Origin: Micromonospora sp. KC213
Lineage (GTDB): Bacteria; Actinomycetota; Actinomycetes; Mycobacteriales; Micromonosporaceae
Reading direction: 5' to 3'
Assembly (NCBI RefSeq): GCF_004348325.1
Contig: NZ_SMKF01000018.1
Span: forward strand, 1-54,200
Length of the DNA stretch: 54,200 bases
The first letter of the stretch is position 1, and each line of letters starts with the position of its first letter. Shown here piece by piece: positions 1-8,507 of this stretch. The notes under the pieces were generated by a model. The model ran no database searches and had not been told where the DNA came from. It was given only the letters and a program-made list of their open reading frames with translations. The position numbers and the translations under genes are program-made.

Positions 1-83
1 GTGCCGGCCTGAGCCGCCGCACCGGGGCCGGTGACCTGCGGCGGCGGTGGCCGGAGGGCCGCCCGACCGGTGGACGGACGGGG

Positions 84-116
84 GCGGGGTGGCGACGGCG
101 GACGTGGCCACCCCGC
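84..116. terminator. hairpin upstream of cobD
   Basis: A perfect 10-bp inverted repeat (GCGGGGTGGC at 84-93, GCCACCCCGC at 107-116) with a 13-nt loop lies in the gap before cobD. No T run follows. It may terminate whatever gene ends left of the window (an in-frame TGA lies at 10-12) or be a leader structure for cobD. I looked for the conserved B12-riboswitch core here and did not find it. Confidence 0.35.
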
Positions 117-150
117 GTACGGCTAGGCTGGCCGGCCGGAGGTGGTGACT

Positions 151-1242
151 GTGCGTCAGGCGACCGCCGTGGCGAACGCGGTTGGGCTGGTGGTGGGGTA
201 CGCGCTGGACGGGCTTCTCGGCGACCCGGCGCGTTGGCACCCGGTCGCCGGATTCGGCCGGGCGGCCGGAGCCCTGGAACAGCGGATCCACCGGCCCCAC
301 CGCACCGCCGGCGCGGTCTTCACCGCGCTCGCGGTGGGCGCACCGGTCCTGCTCGCTGCCGCCGCCACGGTGGCCACCCGGCGGCGTCCCCTGGTTCGGG
401 CCCTGCTGGTGGCGGCCGGCACCTGGAGCGTCCTGGGTGGCCGGACCCTGCGCCGCGAGGCCGACCTGATGGGGGCCGCTCTGCGCGGCGGCGACCTGCC
501 GGCGGCCCGGCGTCGGCTGAACCACCTCTGCGGGCGGGACCCGTCCACCCTCGACGAGCCGGAATTGGCCCGGGCCACCGTCGAGTCGGTCGCCGAGAAC
601 ACCTCCGACGCCGTGGTGGCCCCCCTGCTCTGGGGGGCGGTCGCCGGGCTGCCCGGCCTGCTCGGTTACCGCGCCGCCAACACTCTCGACGCCATGGTCG
701 GCCACCGTTCGCCCCGGTACGCCCGGTTCGGTACCCCCGCGGCCCGCCTCGACGACGTGCTCAACCTGGTGCCCGCCCGGTTGACCGGCCTGCTCACCAT
801 CGCCGTGGCCCCGCTCGCCGACGGGGACCGGAGCCGGGCCTGGCGGGTCTGGCGACGCGACCGCAACCACCATCCCAGTCCGAACGCCGGGCAGTGCGAG
901 GCGGCGATGGCCGGTGCCCTCGGCGTTCGGCTCGGCGGTCGCAACGTCTACTTCGGCCGCTGCGAGGTGCGCCCCTACCTCGGTGACGGGCCCCGCCCCG
1001 AGGCGCGGCACCTACGCCGGGCCGCCCTGATCTCCAACGCGGTCGGGCTCGCCGCCCTGGCGCTCGCGGCGGCCTGGCCGGTCACCGGAGGGCGGCTGGC
1101 GGGCACGGCCGCCCGGCGGGGACTGCACCGGCTACGCGCGCCGGGCGGGTACGAATCCGCGCGGGTGCGCCTCGGAACGCGGGTGCGCCTCGGAACGCGG
1201 GTGCGCCTGGGAACGGGCGCGGGCCGGGGGCGGGGCCGGTGA
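151..1242 (+). CDS. cobD: adenosylcobinamide-phosphate synthase CobD/CbiB
   Basis: An integral membrane enzyme that attaches the aminopropanol(-phosphate) arm to adenosylcobyric acid in adenosylcobalamin synthesis. The protein opens with the family signature [21 protein letters not shown]. Further conserved blocks are [17 protein letters not shown], the [12 protein letters not shown] region and a hydrophobic C-terminal helix, and the length of about 360 residues is normal. GTG at 151 is preferred because GGAGG (138-142) is well spaced before it; GTG at 142 or 145 would add up to three residues. The stop overlaps the start of cobQ by four bases (GTGA), so the two are probably translationally coupled. 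The last residues are a tandem repeat (RVRLGT three times) that looks like a minisatellite extension rather than part of the conserved domain. Confidence 0.93.
   Translation: MRQATAVANAVGLVVGYALDGLLGDPARWHPVAGFGRAAGALEQRIHRPHRTAGAVFTALAVGAPVLLAAAATVATRRRPLVRALLVAAGTWSVLGGRTLRREADLMGAALRGGDLPAARRRLNHLCGRDPSTLDEPELARATVESVAENTSDAVVAPLLWGAVAGLPGLLGYRAANTLDAMVGHRSPRYARFGTPAARLDDVLNLVPARLTGLLTIAVAPLADGDRSRAWRVWRRDRNHHPSPNAGQCEAAMAGALGVRLGGRNVYFGRCEVRPYLGDGPRPEARHLRRAALISNAVGLAALALAAAWPVTGGRLAGTAARRGLHRLRAPGGYESARVRLGTRVRLGTRVRLGTGAGRGRGR
1161..1214 (+). repeat. 3 x 18-bp in-frame tandem repeat at the 3' end of cobD
   Basis: Three head-to-tail copies of an 18-bp unit lie at 1161-1178, 1179-1196 and 1197-1214. 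The third has one base change (ctc to ctg). Each copy encodes RVRLGT in the cobD frame. The repeat follows the last conserved part of CobD and probably varies in copy number between strains. Confidence 0.9.
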
Positions 1243-2780
1243 GCGGGGGCCTGCTCGTCGCGGGCACCACCTCCGACGCGGGTAAGAGCGTCCTCACCGC
1301 CGGCATCTGCCGCTGGCTGCACCGACGCGGCGTGAAGGTGGCGCCCTTCAAGGCACAGAACATGTCGAACAACTCCGCCGTGGTGGTCGGCGCCGACGGC
1401 CGGGGCGGCGAGATCGGTCGGGCCCAGGCCATGCAGGCGGCGGCCTGCGGCCTCACACCGGACCTCCGCTTCAACCCGGTGCTGCTGAAACCGGGCAGCG
1501 ACCTGGCCAGCCAGGTGGTGCTGCTCGGCGAGGCCGTCGACACGGTCACCGCCGGCAACTTCCGACAACTGCGTCCGCGCCTCGCCCAGACCGCGTACGC
1601 GGCGCTGGCCGAGCTGCGCGCGGAATACGACGTGGTGATCTGCGAGGGCGCGGGCAGCCCGGCCGAGATCAACCTGCGCGCCGGCGACTACGTCAACATG
1701 GGGCTGGCCCGGCACGCCGGCCTGCCCGCCATCGTGGTCGGTGACATCGACCGGGGCGGCGTGTTCGCCGCCATGTTCGGCACCGTCGCCCTGCTCGACC
1801 CCGCCGACCAGGCGCTCGTCGCCGGATTCGTGATCAACAAGTTCCGGGGTGACCTCGGCCTGCTGCGACCGGGGCTGGACATGCTGCACCGGGTCACCGG
1901 CCGACCCACGTACGGGGTGCTGCCCTGGCACCTCGACCTCTGGCTCGACGCCGAGGACTCCCTGGCGTACGGGCGGGTGCTCGGCCGGCCGGCCGCCCCG
2001 CACGGCACCGACTGGCTCGACGTCGCGGTGGTCCGGCTGCCCCGGATCAGCAACGCCACCGACGTGGAGGCGCTCGCCACCGAGCCCGGCGTCCGGGTCC
2101 GGCTGACCGTCGAACCCGCCGAACTGGCCGCCGCCGACCTGGTCGTACTGCCCGGTTCCAAGTCCACCGTCGCCGACCTGGCCTGGCTGCGGGAGACCGG
2201 CCTGGCCGACGCGGTCACCGCGCACGCGGCGGCCGGTCGGCCGCTGCTGGGCATCTGCGGGGGCTTCCAGATGCTGGCCCGGGTCGTGCACGACCCGGTG
2301 GAGAGCCGCCGGGGCAGCGTCCCCGGCTTGGGGCTGCTCCCCGTCGAGATCACCTTCGCCGCACGCAAGACCGTCCGGCAGTCCACCGGGACGGCCGACG
2401 GCGTCCCGGTTCGCGGCTACGAGATCCACCACGGCTACGTCTCGGCCGCCGATCCCGCCCTGCCGTCGCTGCTCAGGTACGCCGACGGCAGCGGCGAGGG
2501 CGCCCGGCTGGGTACGGTGTACGGCACCCACTGGCACGGCGCGTTCGAGTCCGACGAGTTCCGCCGCCGTTTCCTCACCGAGGCGGCCCGCGCCGCCGGC
2601 CGGCACGGCTTCCGGGTGGCCCCCGACACCGCCTTCGCCGCCGCCCGCGAACGTTCCCTGGACCTGCTCGGCGACCTGGTCGAGGAGCATCTGGACACCG
2701 ACGCGCTGTGGCGGCTGATCCAGTCCGGGCCACCGGCCGGGCTGCCGTTCATCCCGCCCGGAGCGCCCCCCACGACCTGA
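1239..2780 (+). CDS. cobQ: cobyric acid synthase CobQ
   Basis: A glutamine-dependent amidotransferase that amidates the remaining side chains of adenosylcobyrinic acid a,c-diamide to give cobyric acid. The N-terminal dethiobiotin-synthetase-like ATPase domain (about residues 1-230) carries a P-loop variant in [14 protein letters not shown] and the CobQ block [13 protein letters not shown]. The C-terminal class I glutamine amidotransferase domain shows the nucleophile elbow [10 protein letters not shown] and the histidine block GYEIHHGY. At 513 residues it is full length. It starts with GTG inside the last codons of cobD (four-base overlap) and is followed by a convergent rhodanese gene, so cobD-cobQ forms a two-gene unit as seen here. 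Confidence 0.96.
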   Translation: MSGGLLVAGTTSDAGKSVLTAGICRWLHRRGVKVAPFKAQNMSNNSAVVVGADGRGGEIGRAQAMQAAACGLTPDLRFNPVLLKPGSDLASQVVLLGEAVDTVTAGNFRQLRPRLAQTAYAALAELRAEYDVVICEGAGSPAEINLRAGDYVNMGLARHAGLPAIVVGDIDRGGVFAAMFGTVALLDPADQALVAGFVINKFRGDLGLLRPGLDMLHRVTGRPTYGVLPWHLDLWLDAEDSLAYGRVLGRPAAPHGTDWLDVAVVRLPRISNATDVEALATEPGVRVRLTVEPAELAAADLVVLPGSKSTVADLAWLRETGLADAVTAHAAAGRPLLGICGGFQMLARVVHDPVESRRGSVPGLGLLPVEITFAARKTVRQSTGTADGVPVRGYEIHHGYVSAADPALPSLLRYADGSGEGARLGTVYGTHWHGAFESDEFRRRFLTEAARAAGRHGFRVAPDTAFAAARERSLDLLGDLVEEHLDTDALWRLIQSGPPAGLPFIPPGAPPTT

Positions 2781-2783
2781 CCG

Positions 2784-2815
2784 CCGAGCGCACACCGAGG
2801 ACGGACGGCGCTCGG
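2784..2815. terminator. weak hairpin after cobQ
   Basis: An 8-bp perfect inverted repeat (CCGAGCGC at 2784-2791, GCGCTCGG at 2808-2815) with a 16-nt loop lies immediately after the cobQ stop, between two convergent genes. There is no T tract, so its role as a terminator is only plausible. Confidence 0.3.
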
Positions 2816-2916
2816 GCAACTCGCCCACCTCACCGTCAACGGCGCGCGATCACGGCGGCGCCTCCCGGTGGGACCGGGCCGGCGGTCGGCCCGCAACGCC
2901 CCGGCGGCGCGGGTCA

Positions 2917-3318
2917 TCAGTGGCGGACGTCGGCCGGTCCGTCGTTGAGCGGCAGCCCCGCCTCCAGCCACGCCTGCACCCCGCCGACCATGTCGGTGGC
3001 GTTGCGCAACCCCAGCGCCTGCAGGCTCGCGGCGGCCAGGCTGGAGCTGTACCCGTGCCGGCACACCACGACGACCCCCCGGTCGTAGCCGGTCGCCTCC
3101 GGGATGCGCCACTCGCTGGCCGGGTCGAGCCGCCACTCCAGCACGTTCCGGTCGATGACGATCGCGCCAGGCAGTTCACCCTGCTCGCGGCGCTGCGCCT
3201 CAGTGCGGGTGTCGACCAGCAGGGCGCCGGCCCGCACCGCCTCGGCCGTCTCCTGCGGGCTCAGCCGGCGCAGCCCCGCCCGGGCCTGTTCCAGTAGGGC
3301 GTCCACGCCCGGACTCAT
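2917..3318 (-). CDS. rhodanese-like domain protein
   Basis: A single rhodanese (sulfurtransferase) domain protein of about 133 residues, probably cytoplasmic. The visible family features are the LLVDTRTEAQRREQGELPGA block, the active-site loop VVVCRHGYSSSLAA with its cysteine, and the closing VGGVQAWLEAGLPL. ATG at 3318 gives a compact domain; an upstream in-frame start at 3414 would add 32 residues of poor quality that overlap the divergent kinase gene, so I reject it. No Shine-Dalgarno is obvious. It is convergent with cobQ and divergent from the kinase at 3432. The sulfur acceptor cannot be inferred. Confidence 0.85.
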   Translation of the reverse strand: MSPGVDALLEQARAGLRRLSPQETAEAVRAGALLVDTRTEAQRREQGELPGAIVIDRNVLEWRLDPASEWRIPEATGYDRGVVVVCRHGYSSSLAAASLQALGLRNATDMVGGVQAWLEAGLPLNDGPADVRH

Positions 3319-3431
3319 CACGTCGTTGAGCACGTCCAGATCATGCCCGTCTCCGGTGTCGCCCGCCCGGGGAACGCCGGCCCGTGACGGTGGAACCAGG
3401 CTCCCGGGGGACACCCACTAGCGTCACCTGC

Positions 3432-4109
3432 GTGACGGTGGCGGTGGTCGAGGCGTACGCGACGCTGGCCCGGCGGGTGCTGGCCCGGCCGGCGCGATTG
3501 GGGCGGACCCGCCTGGTGGCCGTCGACGGGCCGAGCGGCGCGGGCAAGAGCCTCTTCACCGCGCGCCTCGCGGACGCCCTCACCCCGCTCGTCGGCGGGC
3601 AGCGGCCGCCGGTGGTGCACACCGACGACCTGCTCGACGGCTGGGACGACCAGCTCACCTTCTGGCCCCGACTGGAGCGCGGCGTGCTGGCCCCGCTGCG
3701 GGCCGGGCGGCCGGGGGCGTACCACCGCTACAGCTGGGTACGGCGGGCCTTCCTGCCCCGGGCGGTGCCGGTGCCGGTCGCTGCGGTGCTGCTGCTGGAG
3801 GGGGTGAGCGCGGCACGGGCGGCGATCCGGCCGGAGCTCAGCCTGGCGGTCTACGTCACCGCCCCCGCCGAGCTGCGCCTGGCCCGGGCGGTGGCGCGCG
3901 ACGGCCCGACCGTCCTGCCCGAGCTGCACCGCTGGCACGTGGGGGAACGCATCCACTTCGCCGCGGACGCCACCGCCGCGCACGCGGACCTGGTGGTCGA
4001 CGGCGCGCCGCGGCTGCCGCACGACGCCGACCGCTACTACCTGCACCTGACCGGCCCGGCGGCGGACGGGGCCGGCCCGGCGGCGGACGGGGTGGGTACC
4101 GGCCGGTAA
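3432..4109 (+). CDS. uridine kinase-like P-loop kinase
   Basis: A small nucleoside-kinase-like P-loop protein of about 225 residues. The Walker A motif VDGPSGAGKSLF sits near residue 30, followed by the acidic block VVHTDDLLDGWDDQ typical of uridine/phosphoribulokinase-type enzymes. Next come a tyrosine/arginine-rich substrate segment (YHRYSWVRRAF) and the strand LLLEGVSAAR. I start it at GTG 3432, since the upstream in-frame start at 3384 gives an unlikely N-terminus and overlaps the divergent rhodanese region. The true substrate is not shown by the sequence. The C-terminus ends in a duplicated 7-residue low-complexity repeat (GPAADGA/GPAADGV) outside the kinase fold. Confidence 0.78.
   Translation: MTVAVVEAYATLARRVLARPARLGRTRLVAVDGPSGAGKSLFTARLADALTPLVGGQRPPVVHTDDLLDGWDDQLTFWPRLERGVLAPLRAGRPGAYHRYSWVRRAFLPRAVPVPVAAVLLLEGVSAARAAIRPELSLAVYVTAPAELRLARAVARDGPTVLPELHRWHVGERIHFAADATAAHADLVVDGAPRLPHDADRYYLHLTGPAADGAGPAADGVGTGR
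4051..4092 (+). repeat. 2 x 21-bp in-frame tandem repeat at the 3' end of the kinase gene
   Basis: Two identical 21-bp units (4051-4071 and 4072-4092) encode GPAAD-type heptads at the extreme C-terminus of the kinase. Like the cobD repeat they keep the reading frame and lie after the conserved domain. Confidence 0.85.
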
Positions 4110-4130
4110 GGCCGGCATACGATGCCGGTC

Positions 4131-5498
4131 ATGACCACTTCGATCATGTCCGAGTCCGAGGTCCGGGCCGCCGTCGCGCGGGAACTGCCCGGTGTCCGGG
4201 CCGACCTGGAACGCCTCGTCCGCATCCCCGGCATCGCCTTCGAGGGCTTCGACCACTCGCACGTGGAGCGCTCCGCCGAGGCCGTCGCCGAGCTGCTGCG
4301 CGGGTGCGGCCTCGACACGAAGATCGTGCGGTCCGGCGGTCAGCCCGCGGTGATCGGGACGAGGCCGGCCCCGCCCGGCGCGCCCACCGTGCTGCTCTAC
4401 GCCCACCACGACGTGCAGCCGGTCGGCGACCGATCGCTGTGGGAGTCCGACCCGTTCGAGCCGGTCGAACGGGACGGCCGGCTCTACGGCCGGGGTGCCG
4501 CCGACGACAAGGCTGGCATCATGGCGCACGTCGCCGCGTTGCGCGCCTTCGGCGACCGGCTCCCGGTCGGCGTGGTCCTGTTCGTCGAGGGCGAGGAGGA
4601 GTACGGCTCGGACTCGCTGGAGCGGCTGCTCGCCACGCACCGCGACGAGATCGCCTGCGACGTGATCGTCATCGCCGACTCCGCCAACTGGGACATCGGC
4701 GTGCCGGCGCTGACCACCTCGCTGCGCGGCATCGTCAACTGCTTCGTCGAGCTGCGTACCCTCAGCCAGGCGGTGCACAGCGGCATGTTCGGCGGCCCGG
4801 TGCCGGACGCGCTGACCGCGCTGGTGCGGCTGCTGTCCACGCTGCACGACGACGCCGGGAACGTGACCGTCGAGGGCCTGGTCGGCCGGGAGGAGGCCAG
4901 CGTCGACTACCCCGAGGACCGGTTCCGCGCCGAGGCCGGGCTGGTGGAGGGCGGGTCGCTGATCGGCACCGGGCGGATCACCGACCGGCTCTGGACCAAG
5001 CCGGCCCTGGCGATCCTCGGCGTCGACGCCCCCGCCACCGCCGAGGCGCCCAACGCGCTGGTCCCGGTGGCCAAGGCCAAGCTCAGCGTACGGCTGGCGC
5101 CGGGCGACGACCCGAAGCGGGCGTACGACGCGCTCCGCGCCCACCTGGAGCGGCACACGCCGTGGGGCGCCCAGGTCACGATCACCTTCGAGCACGACGG
5201 TGCCCCCTGCGTCATCGACGCGACCGGCCCGATGTTCGACGCCGCCCGGTCGGCGTTCCGGACCGCCTGGGACGGCACCGACCCGGTCGACATCGGTGTC
5301 GGCGGCTCGATCCCGTTCATCGCCACCTTCCAGGAGTTGTTTCCGGAGGCGGCGATCCTGGTCACCGGGGTGGAGGATCCGCACGCCGGGGCGCACGGCC
5401 CGAACGAGAGCCTGCACCTCGGCGAGTTCGCCCGGGTCTGTCTGGCCGAGGCGCTGCTGCTGGCCAAGGTCGCCGAGGTTGGCCGGCAGACCGGTTGA
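4131..5498 (+). CDS. M20 family dipeptidase/peptidase
   Basis: A zinc-dependent M20 metallopeptidase of the dipeptidase type, about 455 residues and probably cytoplasmic. Metal-site motifs run in the expected order: LLYAHHDVQP (first His/Asp), GRGAADDKAGIMAH (bridging Asp), FVEGEEEYGS (catalytic Glu and metal Glu) and VIADSANWD (metal Asp). The dimerisation/lid domain begins around TSLRGIVNCFVELR and the C-terminal metal histidine is in AGAHGPNESLH. ATG at 4122 or 4131 may be used; neither has a strong ribosome site. It stands alone between the kinase and the small gene at 5642. Peptide specificity is not resolvable from sequence. Confidence 0.9.
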   Translation: MTTSIMSESEVRAAVARELPGVRADLERLVRIPGIAFEGFDHSHVERSAEAVAELLRGCGLDTKIVRSGGQPAVIGTRPAPPGAPTVLLYAHHDVQPVGDRSLWESDPFEPVERDGRLYGRGAADDKAGIMAHVAALRAFGDRLPVGVVLFVEGEEEYGSDSLERLLATHRDEIACDVIVIADSANWDIGVPALTTSLRGIVNCFVELRTLSQAVHSGMFGGPVPDALTALVRLLSTLHDDAGNVTVEGLVGREEASVDYPEDRFRAEAGLVEGGSLIGTGRITDRLWTKPALAILGVDAPATAEAPNALVPVAKAKLSVRLAPGDDPKRAYDALRAHLERHTPWGAQVTITFEHDGAPCVIDATGPMFDAARSAFRTAWDGTDPVDIGVGGSIPFIATFQELFPEAAILVTGVEDPHAGAHGPNESLHLGEFARVCLAEALLLAKVAEVGRQTG

Positions 5499-5600
5499 GC
5501 CGGCCGGCCCTGGACGCCGTCGGGAGGTGGCGCGACCGGTCGGTGGTGAAAGCCTCCCGGCCAGGTCGCGGAACGGTAACTTTGGGGCGGATGTCGAGGT

Positions 5601-5632
5601 TTGCGGTGTGTCGGGTGCGCAGCTGTTATAGC
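5601..5632 (+). promoter_or_regulatory. promoter of a probably leaderless transcript
   Basis: A -10 like TATAGC (5627-5632), preceded by a TG two bases upstream, and a -35 like TTGCGG (5601-5606; long spacer of about 20) precede ATG 5642. With the usual 6-9 bases from -10 to start, transcription would begin on or next to the A of the ATG. No Shine-Dalgarno is present, so a leaderless mRNA is likely. The AT content here is clearly above the surroundings. Confidence 0.5.
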
Positions 5633-5641
5633 CTTTCGAAC

Positions 5642-5848
5642 ATGCGTACGAACGAGGTGATGTCGCGGCTCGAAGCCGCCGTCAGTGCTCTGGGGGACGT
5701 CGACGTCTCCGCGTGGCCTGAGGACACGCTCAAGGATCAGCTCGGCGAGCTCTCCGCGGCGCTGGTCGCCCTCGACACGGTGCTCTCCCGGGTCGCCGAC
5801 GGGGTGCGCGCCCGCGGCCTGCGCATCGACGAGCCGGTCTCCGCCTGA
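5642..5848 (+). CDS. conserved small protein, unknown function (68 aa)
   Basis: A 68-residue, mainly helical acidic protein (MRTNEVMSRLEAAVSALGDV at its N-terminus, ending RGLRIDEPVSA). It has heptad-like spacing of Leu/Val (LSAALVALDTVLSRVADGV) that could form a helical hairpin or coiled coil. There is no signal peptide and no membrane segment. It starts at an ATG that lies just downstream of a good -10 box without a ribosome site. I do not recognise a named family. Codon use follows the neighbours (strong G/C at third positions), which supports it being a real gene despite its length. It precedes the DNA ligase by 69 bases and may be transcribed with it. Confidence 0.75.
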   Translation: MRTNEVMSRLEAAVSALGDVDVSAWPEDTLKDQLGELSAALVALDTVLSRVADGVRARGLRIDEPVSA

Positions 5849-5917
5849 TCACCGGCCACCGCCGGCGGACGACCCGGGTACGGCAATACCCGGGTGGAGT
5901 CGGGGGTGGCTGGCAGG

Positions 5918-7510
5918 ATGAGGGCCGTGCGGTTCCTCGACCTGGCAGCCACCTCCGCAGCCGTCGCCGCCGCCAGCGGCCGGCGGGCCAAGGTCGAGTT
6001 GCTCGCCGCCGCCCTCCGGTCGCTGGATCCCGCCGAGGTGCCGGCCGGTGCCGGTTACCTCGCCGGTGAGCTGCGTCAGCGGCAGACCGGGGTGGGCTGG
6101 GCCAGCCTGCGTGACCTGCCGCCCCCGGCGACCGAGCCGACGCTGACCGTCGCGGCCGTCGACGCGGCGGTGGAGGAGATCGCCGCGGTGCGTGGTCCCG
6201 GCTCGCAGGCCCGCCGGCGGGCGCTGCTCGGCGCGCTGTTCGCCGCCGCCACCGCCGAGGAGCAGCGACTGCTGGTCGGGCTGTTCCGCGGCGAACTGCG
6301 CCAGGGCGCCCAGGCGGGCCTGCTCGTCGACGCCGTCGCCCGGGCGGCGCAGGTGCCGGTCGCCACCGTCCGCCGCGCCCTGCTGCTCGCCGGTGACCTG
6401 CGCGCCGTCGCGGTCGCCGCGCTCGGCGGGGGTGCCGCCGCGCTGGCCGGGTTCGGGCTTCAGGTGGGCCGTCCGCTGGCCCCGATGCTGGCGCAGAGCG
6501 CACCGACGGTCGACGCGGCGGTGGAGGCCACCGGCCTACCGGCGGTGGTCGACGTCAAACTGGACGGCATCCGCATCCAGGTGCACCGTTCGGGCGACGA
6601 CATCGCGGTCTTCACCCGCAGCCTCGACGAGATCACCACCCGGGTCCCGGAGGTGGTGGCCGCCGTCCGCGCGCTCCCGGCACGGGACCTGGTGCTCGAC
6701 GGCGAGGCGATCGGGCTGGACGCGGCCGGCCGGCCGCTGCCGTTCCAACAGACCTCCAGCCGGGCCGCCCGCCGCGCCACGCCCAGCACCATTGGTGGCA
6801 CGCCGGTGGCGCCGGCGGTGCTCGCCGCCGCCCGGACCACCGGCGACGCGGTGCTCACGCCGTACTTCTTCGACCTGCTGCACCTGGACGGGACGGATCT
6901 GATCGACCGGCCGGGCCGGGAGCGGTGGGCGGCGCTGGCCGGCACGGTCGACGAGTCGCTGCTGGTGGGTCGGATGGAGGTCGACGACGCCGAGCAGGCC
7001 GGCGTGGCCTTCGCGGCGGCGCTCGACGCCGGCCAGGAAGGTGTCGTGGTGAAGGCGCCGGACGCGCCCTACGACGCGGGGCGACGCGGCGCGGCCTGGG
7101 TCAAGGTCAAGCCCCGGCACACCCTCGACCTGGTGGTGCTCGCGGTGGAGTGGGGCAGCGGCCGTCGGGAGGGCTGGCTGTCGAACCTGCACCTCGGCGC
7201 GCGCGACCCGCGCACCGGAGGCTTCGTGATGCTTGGCAAGACGTTCAAGGGCCTCACCGACGAGCTGCTGCGCTGGCAGACCGAGCGGTTCCTCGCCCTC
7301 GCCGTCGAACGCGGCGACTGGGTGGTGCGGGTCCGCCCCGAGCAGGTGGTCGAGATCGCCTTCGACGGGGTGCAGACCAGTCCCCGCTACCCGGGTGGGG
7401 TGGCGCTGCGGTTCGCCCGGGTGGTCCGCTACCGGGAGGACAAGACCGCCGCGGAGGCGGACACCATCGACATGGTCCGGGCCATCCACGCCGGCCACGC
7501 CGGGGGGTGA
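5918..7510 (+). CDS. lig: ATP-dependent DNA ligase (actinobacterial LigB type)
   Basis: An ATP-dependent DNA ligase of about 530 residues. An N-terminal helical DNA-binding domain (about 1-200, including the LLVGLFRGELRQGA region) is followed by the nucleotidyltransferase core. The core carries the adenylation motif VDVKLDGIRIQVHR (catalytic Lys near residue 213), then DLVLDGEAIGLD, the VLTPYFFDLLHLDG segment, EGVVVKAPDAPYDAGRRG and WVKVKPRHTLDLVVLA. The OB-fold domain follows to the C-terminus. ATG 5918 or GTG 5927 is the likely start; 5894 is less likely. Actinobacteria use NAD-dependent LigA for replication, and this class is generally a dispensable repair ligase. It is convergent with SURF1. 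Confidence 0.93.
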   Translation: MRAVRFLDLAATSAAVAAASGRRAKVELLAAALRSLDPAEVPAGAGYLAGELRQRQTGVGWASLRDLPPPATEPTLTVAAVDAAVEEIAAVRGPGSQARRRALLGALFAAATAEEQRLLVGLFRGELRQGAQAGLLVDAVARAAQVPVATVRRALLLAGDLRAVAVAALGGGAAALAGFGLQVGRPLAPMLAQSAPTVDAAVEATGLPAVVDVKLDGIRIQVHRSGDDIAVFTRSLDEITTRVPEVVAAVRALPARDLVLDGEAIGLDAAGRPLPFQQTSSRAARRATPSTIGGTPVAPAVLAAARTTGDAVLTPYFFDLLHLDGTDLIDRPGRERWAALAGTVDESLLVGRMEVDDAEQAGVAFAAALDAGQEGVVVKAPDAPYDAGRRGAAWVKVKPRHTLDLVVLAVEWGSGRREGWLSNLHLGARDPRTGGFVMLGKTFKGLTDELLRWQTERFLALAVERGDWVVRVRPEQVVEIAFDGVQTSPRYPGGVALRFARVVRYREDKTAAEADTIDMVRAIHAGHAGG

Positions 7511-7519
7511 CCGGTTGGG

Positions 7520-8338
7520 TCAGACCGGTGTGGCCGGTTCGGCGGCCCGGTCGACCGGGCCCGCCGGCCGATCGGGTCCGGCCGCGCGGTGCGCCTCCCG
7601 ACGGGCCACCCAGGCGTACCCGACCAGCGTCATCCCCGCGAAGATCCACCACTGGACGACGTAGCCGAGGTTCTGCCAGTTGTTGGTGTGCCCGATCGAC
7701 ACCGCCTTGAAGGTCGGGTCCTGCGCCGGAGTCTGTTCGTCGAGCAGCAGGTACGCCCCGTACACCGGGTAGGGCAGCTCGGCGGCGAGCTTGCCGACGG
7801 TGATCCGGCGGGTTTCCAACCGGCCGTCGCGCCGCTGCACCCCACTGCCGCCGGTCTCGGTCGGGTGCACCCGCCCCACCACGGTCACCTCGCCGGCGGG
7901 TAGGGCCGGCACCCGCGGCGGGGTCATCGCCCCGGCGCCCGGCACAGGCGGTATCCAACCCTGGTCGACCAGCACGGCGGTGCCGTCGGCGAGGAGCAGC
8001 GGGACGACCACCTCGAAACCCACGGTGCGGTCCACCGTCCGACCACGGACCAGGACCACGTTCGTCGGGTCGTACCGGCCGGTGACGGTGACCCGGCTCC
8101 ACTCGTCCTGCTCGGCGGGGGCCGGGCCGGCGGTGCCCGCGCCGCCGGTGGGGGCCGGCACCCGGTCGCCCAGCGGCGTGGCGGCCCCCCGGCTGCCGGC
8201 GTCGATGCGCTCGTTGACCGCCGTACGTTCCCGGTAGCGGTCCAGCTGCCAGTTGCCGAGCAGCACCATCACCGCGGCGGCGACCAGAGTCAGCGCGAGG
8301 ATGCCCAGCCAGCGTGGGGTCAGCAGGAACCGGTACAC
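7520..8338 (-). CDS. SURF1 family protein (cytochrome oxidase assembly factor)
   Basis: A membrane protein of 272 residues with the SURF1 layout: an N-terminal helix (about 9-29, LGILALTLVAAAVMVLLGNW) directly followed by the QLDRYRER block, a large extracytoplasmic domain, and a C-terminal helix (WWIFAGMTLVGYAWVA). Conserved pieces include VTGRYDPTNVVLVRGR and VLVDQGWIP. SURF1 proteins assist haem a insertion or assembly of aa3 cytochrome oxidase. A variable Pro/Gly/Ala-rich loop (about 58-76) is an insertion. The gene faces the ligase and diverges from cobB. Confidence 0.9.
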   Translation of the reverse strand: MYRFLLTPRWLGILALTLVAAAVMVLLGNWQLDRYRERTAVNERIDAGSRGAATPLGDRVPAPTGGAGTAGPAPAEQDEWSRVTVTGRYDPTNVVLVRGRTVDRTVGFEVVVPLLLADGTAVLVDQGWIPPVPGAGAMTPPRVPALPAGEVTVVGRVHPTETGGSGVQRRDGRLETRRITVGKLAAELPYPVYGAYLLLDEQTPAQDPTFKAVSIGHTNNWQNLGYVVQWWIFAGMTLVGYAWVARREAHRAAGPDRPAGPVDRAAEPATPV

Positions 8339-8507
8339 AGCACGAGGCTACCCGGACGGTCGCCGGCACCCGTCGTGACGGCCCTCGGTGCCGTCCGCCC
8401 GGTGGCCGCCACCGGTTGGTCCGGACGGGTATGGTCACGCGAGCGGACCACACGGGTGCTTCCTCCCGGTCGTCCGTTCGCCACTTCCTGTCGCCTGCGA
8501 GGAGTCG

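Noticed and set aside
975..2828. Long minus-strand open frame (617 codons) opposite cobQ
   Set aside because: It mirrors cobD/cobQ codons. GC-rich third positions create long antisense frames; the product is low-complexity with no family motif.
3318..5417. Long minus-strand open frame (699 codons) opposite the kinase and M20 peptidase
   Set aside because: Composition is Gly/Arg/Val/His-rich antisense shadow of two well-supported genes.
8341..8507. Possible cobalamin riboswitch before cobB, also considered before cobD
   Set aside because: I could not find the conserved B12-box core or the expected hairpin order in either leader.
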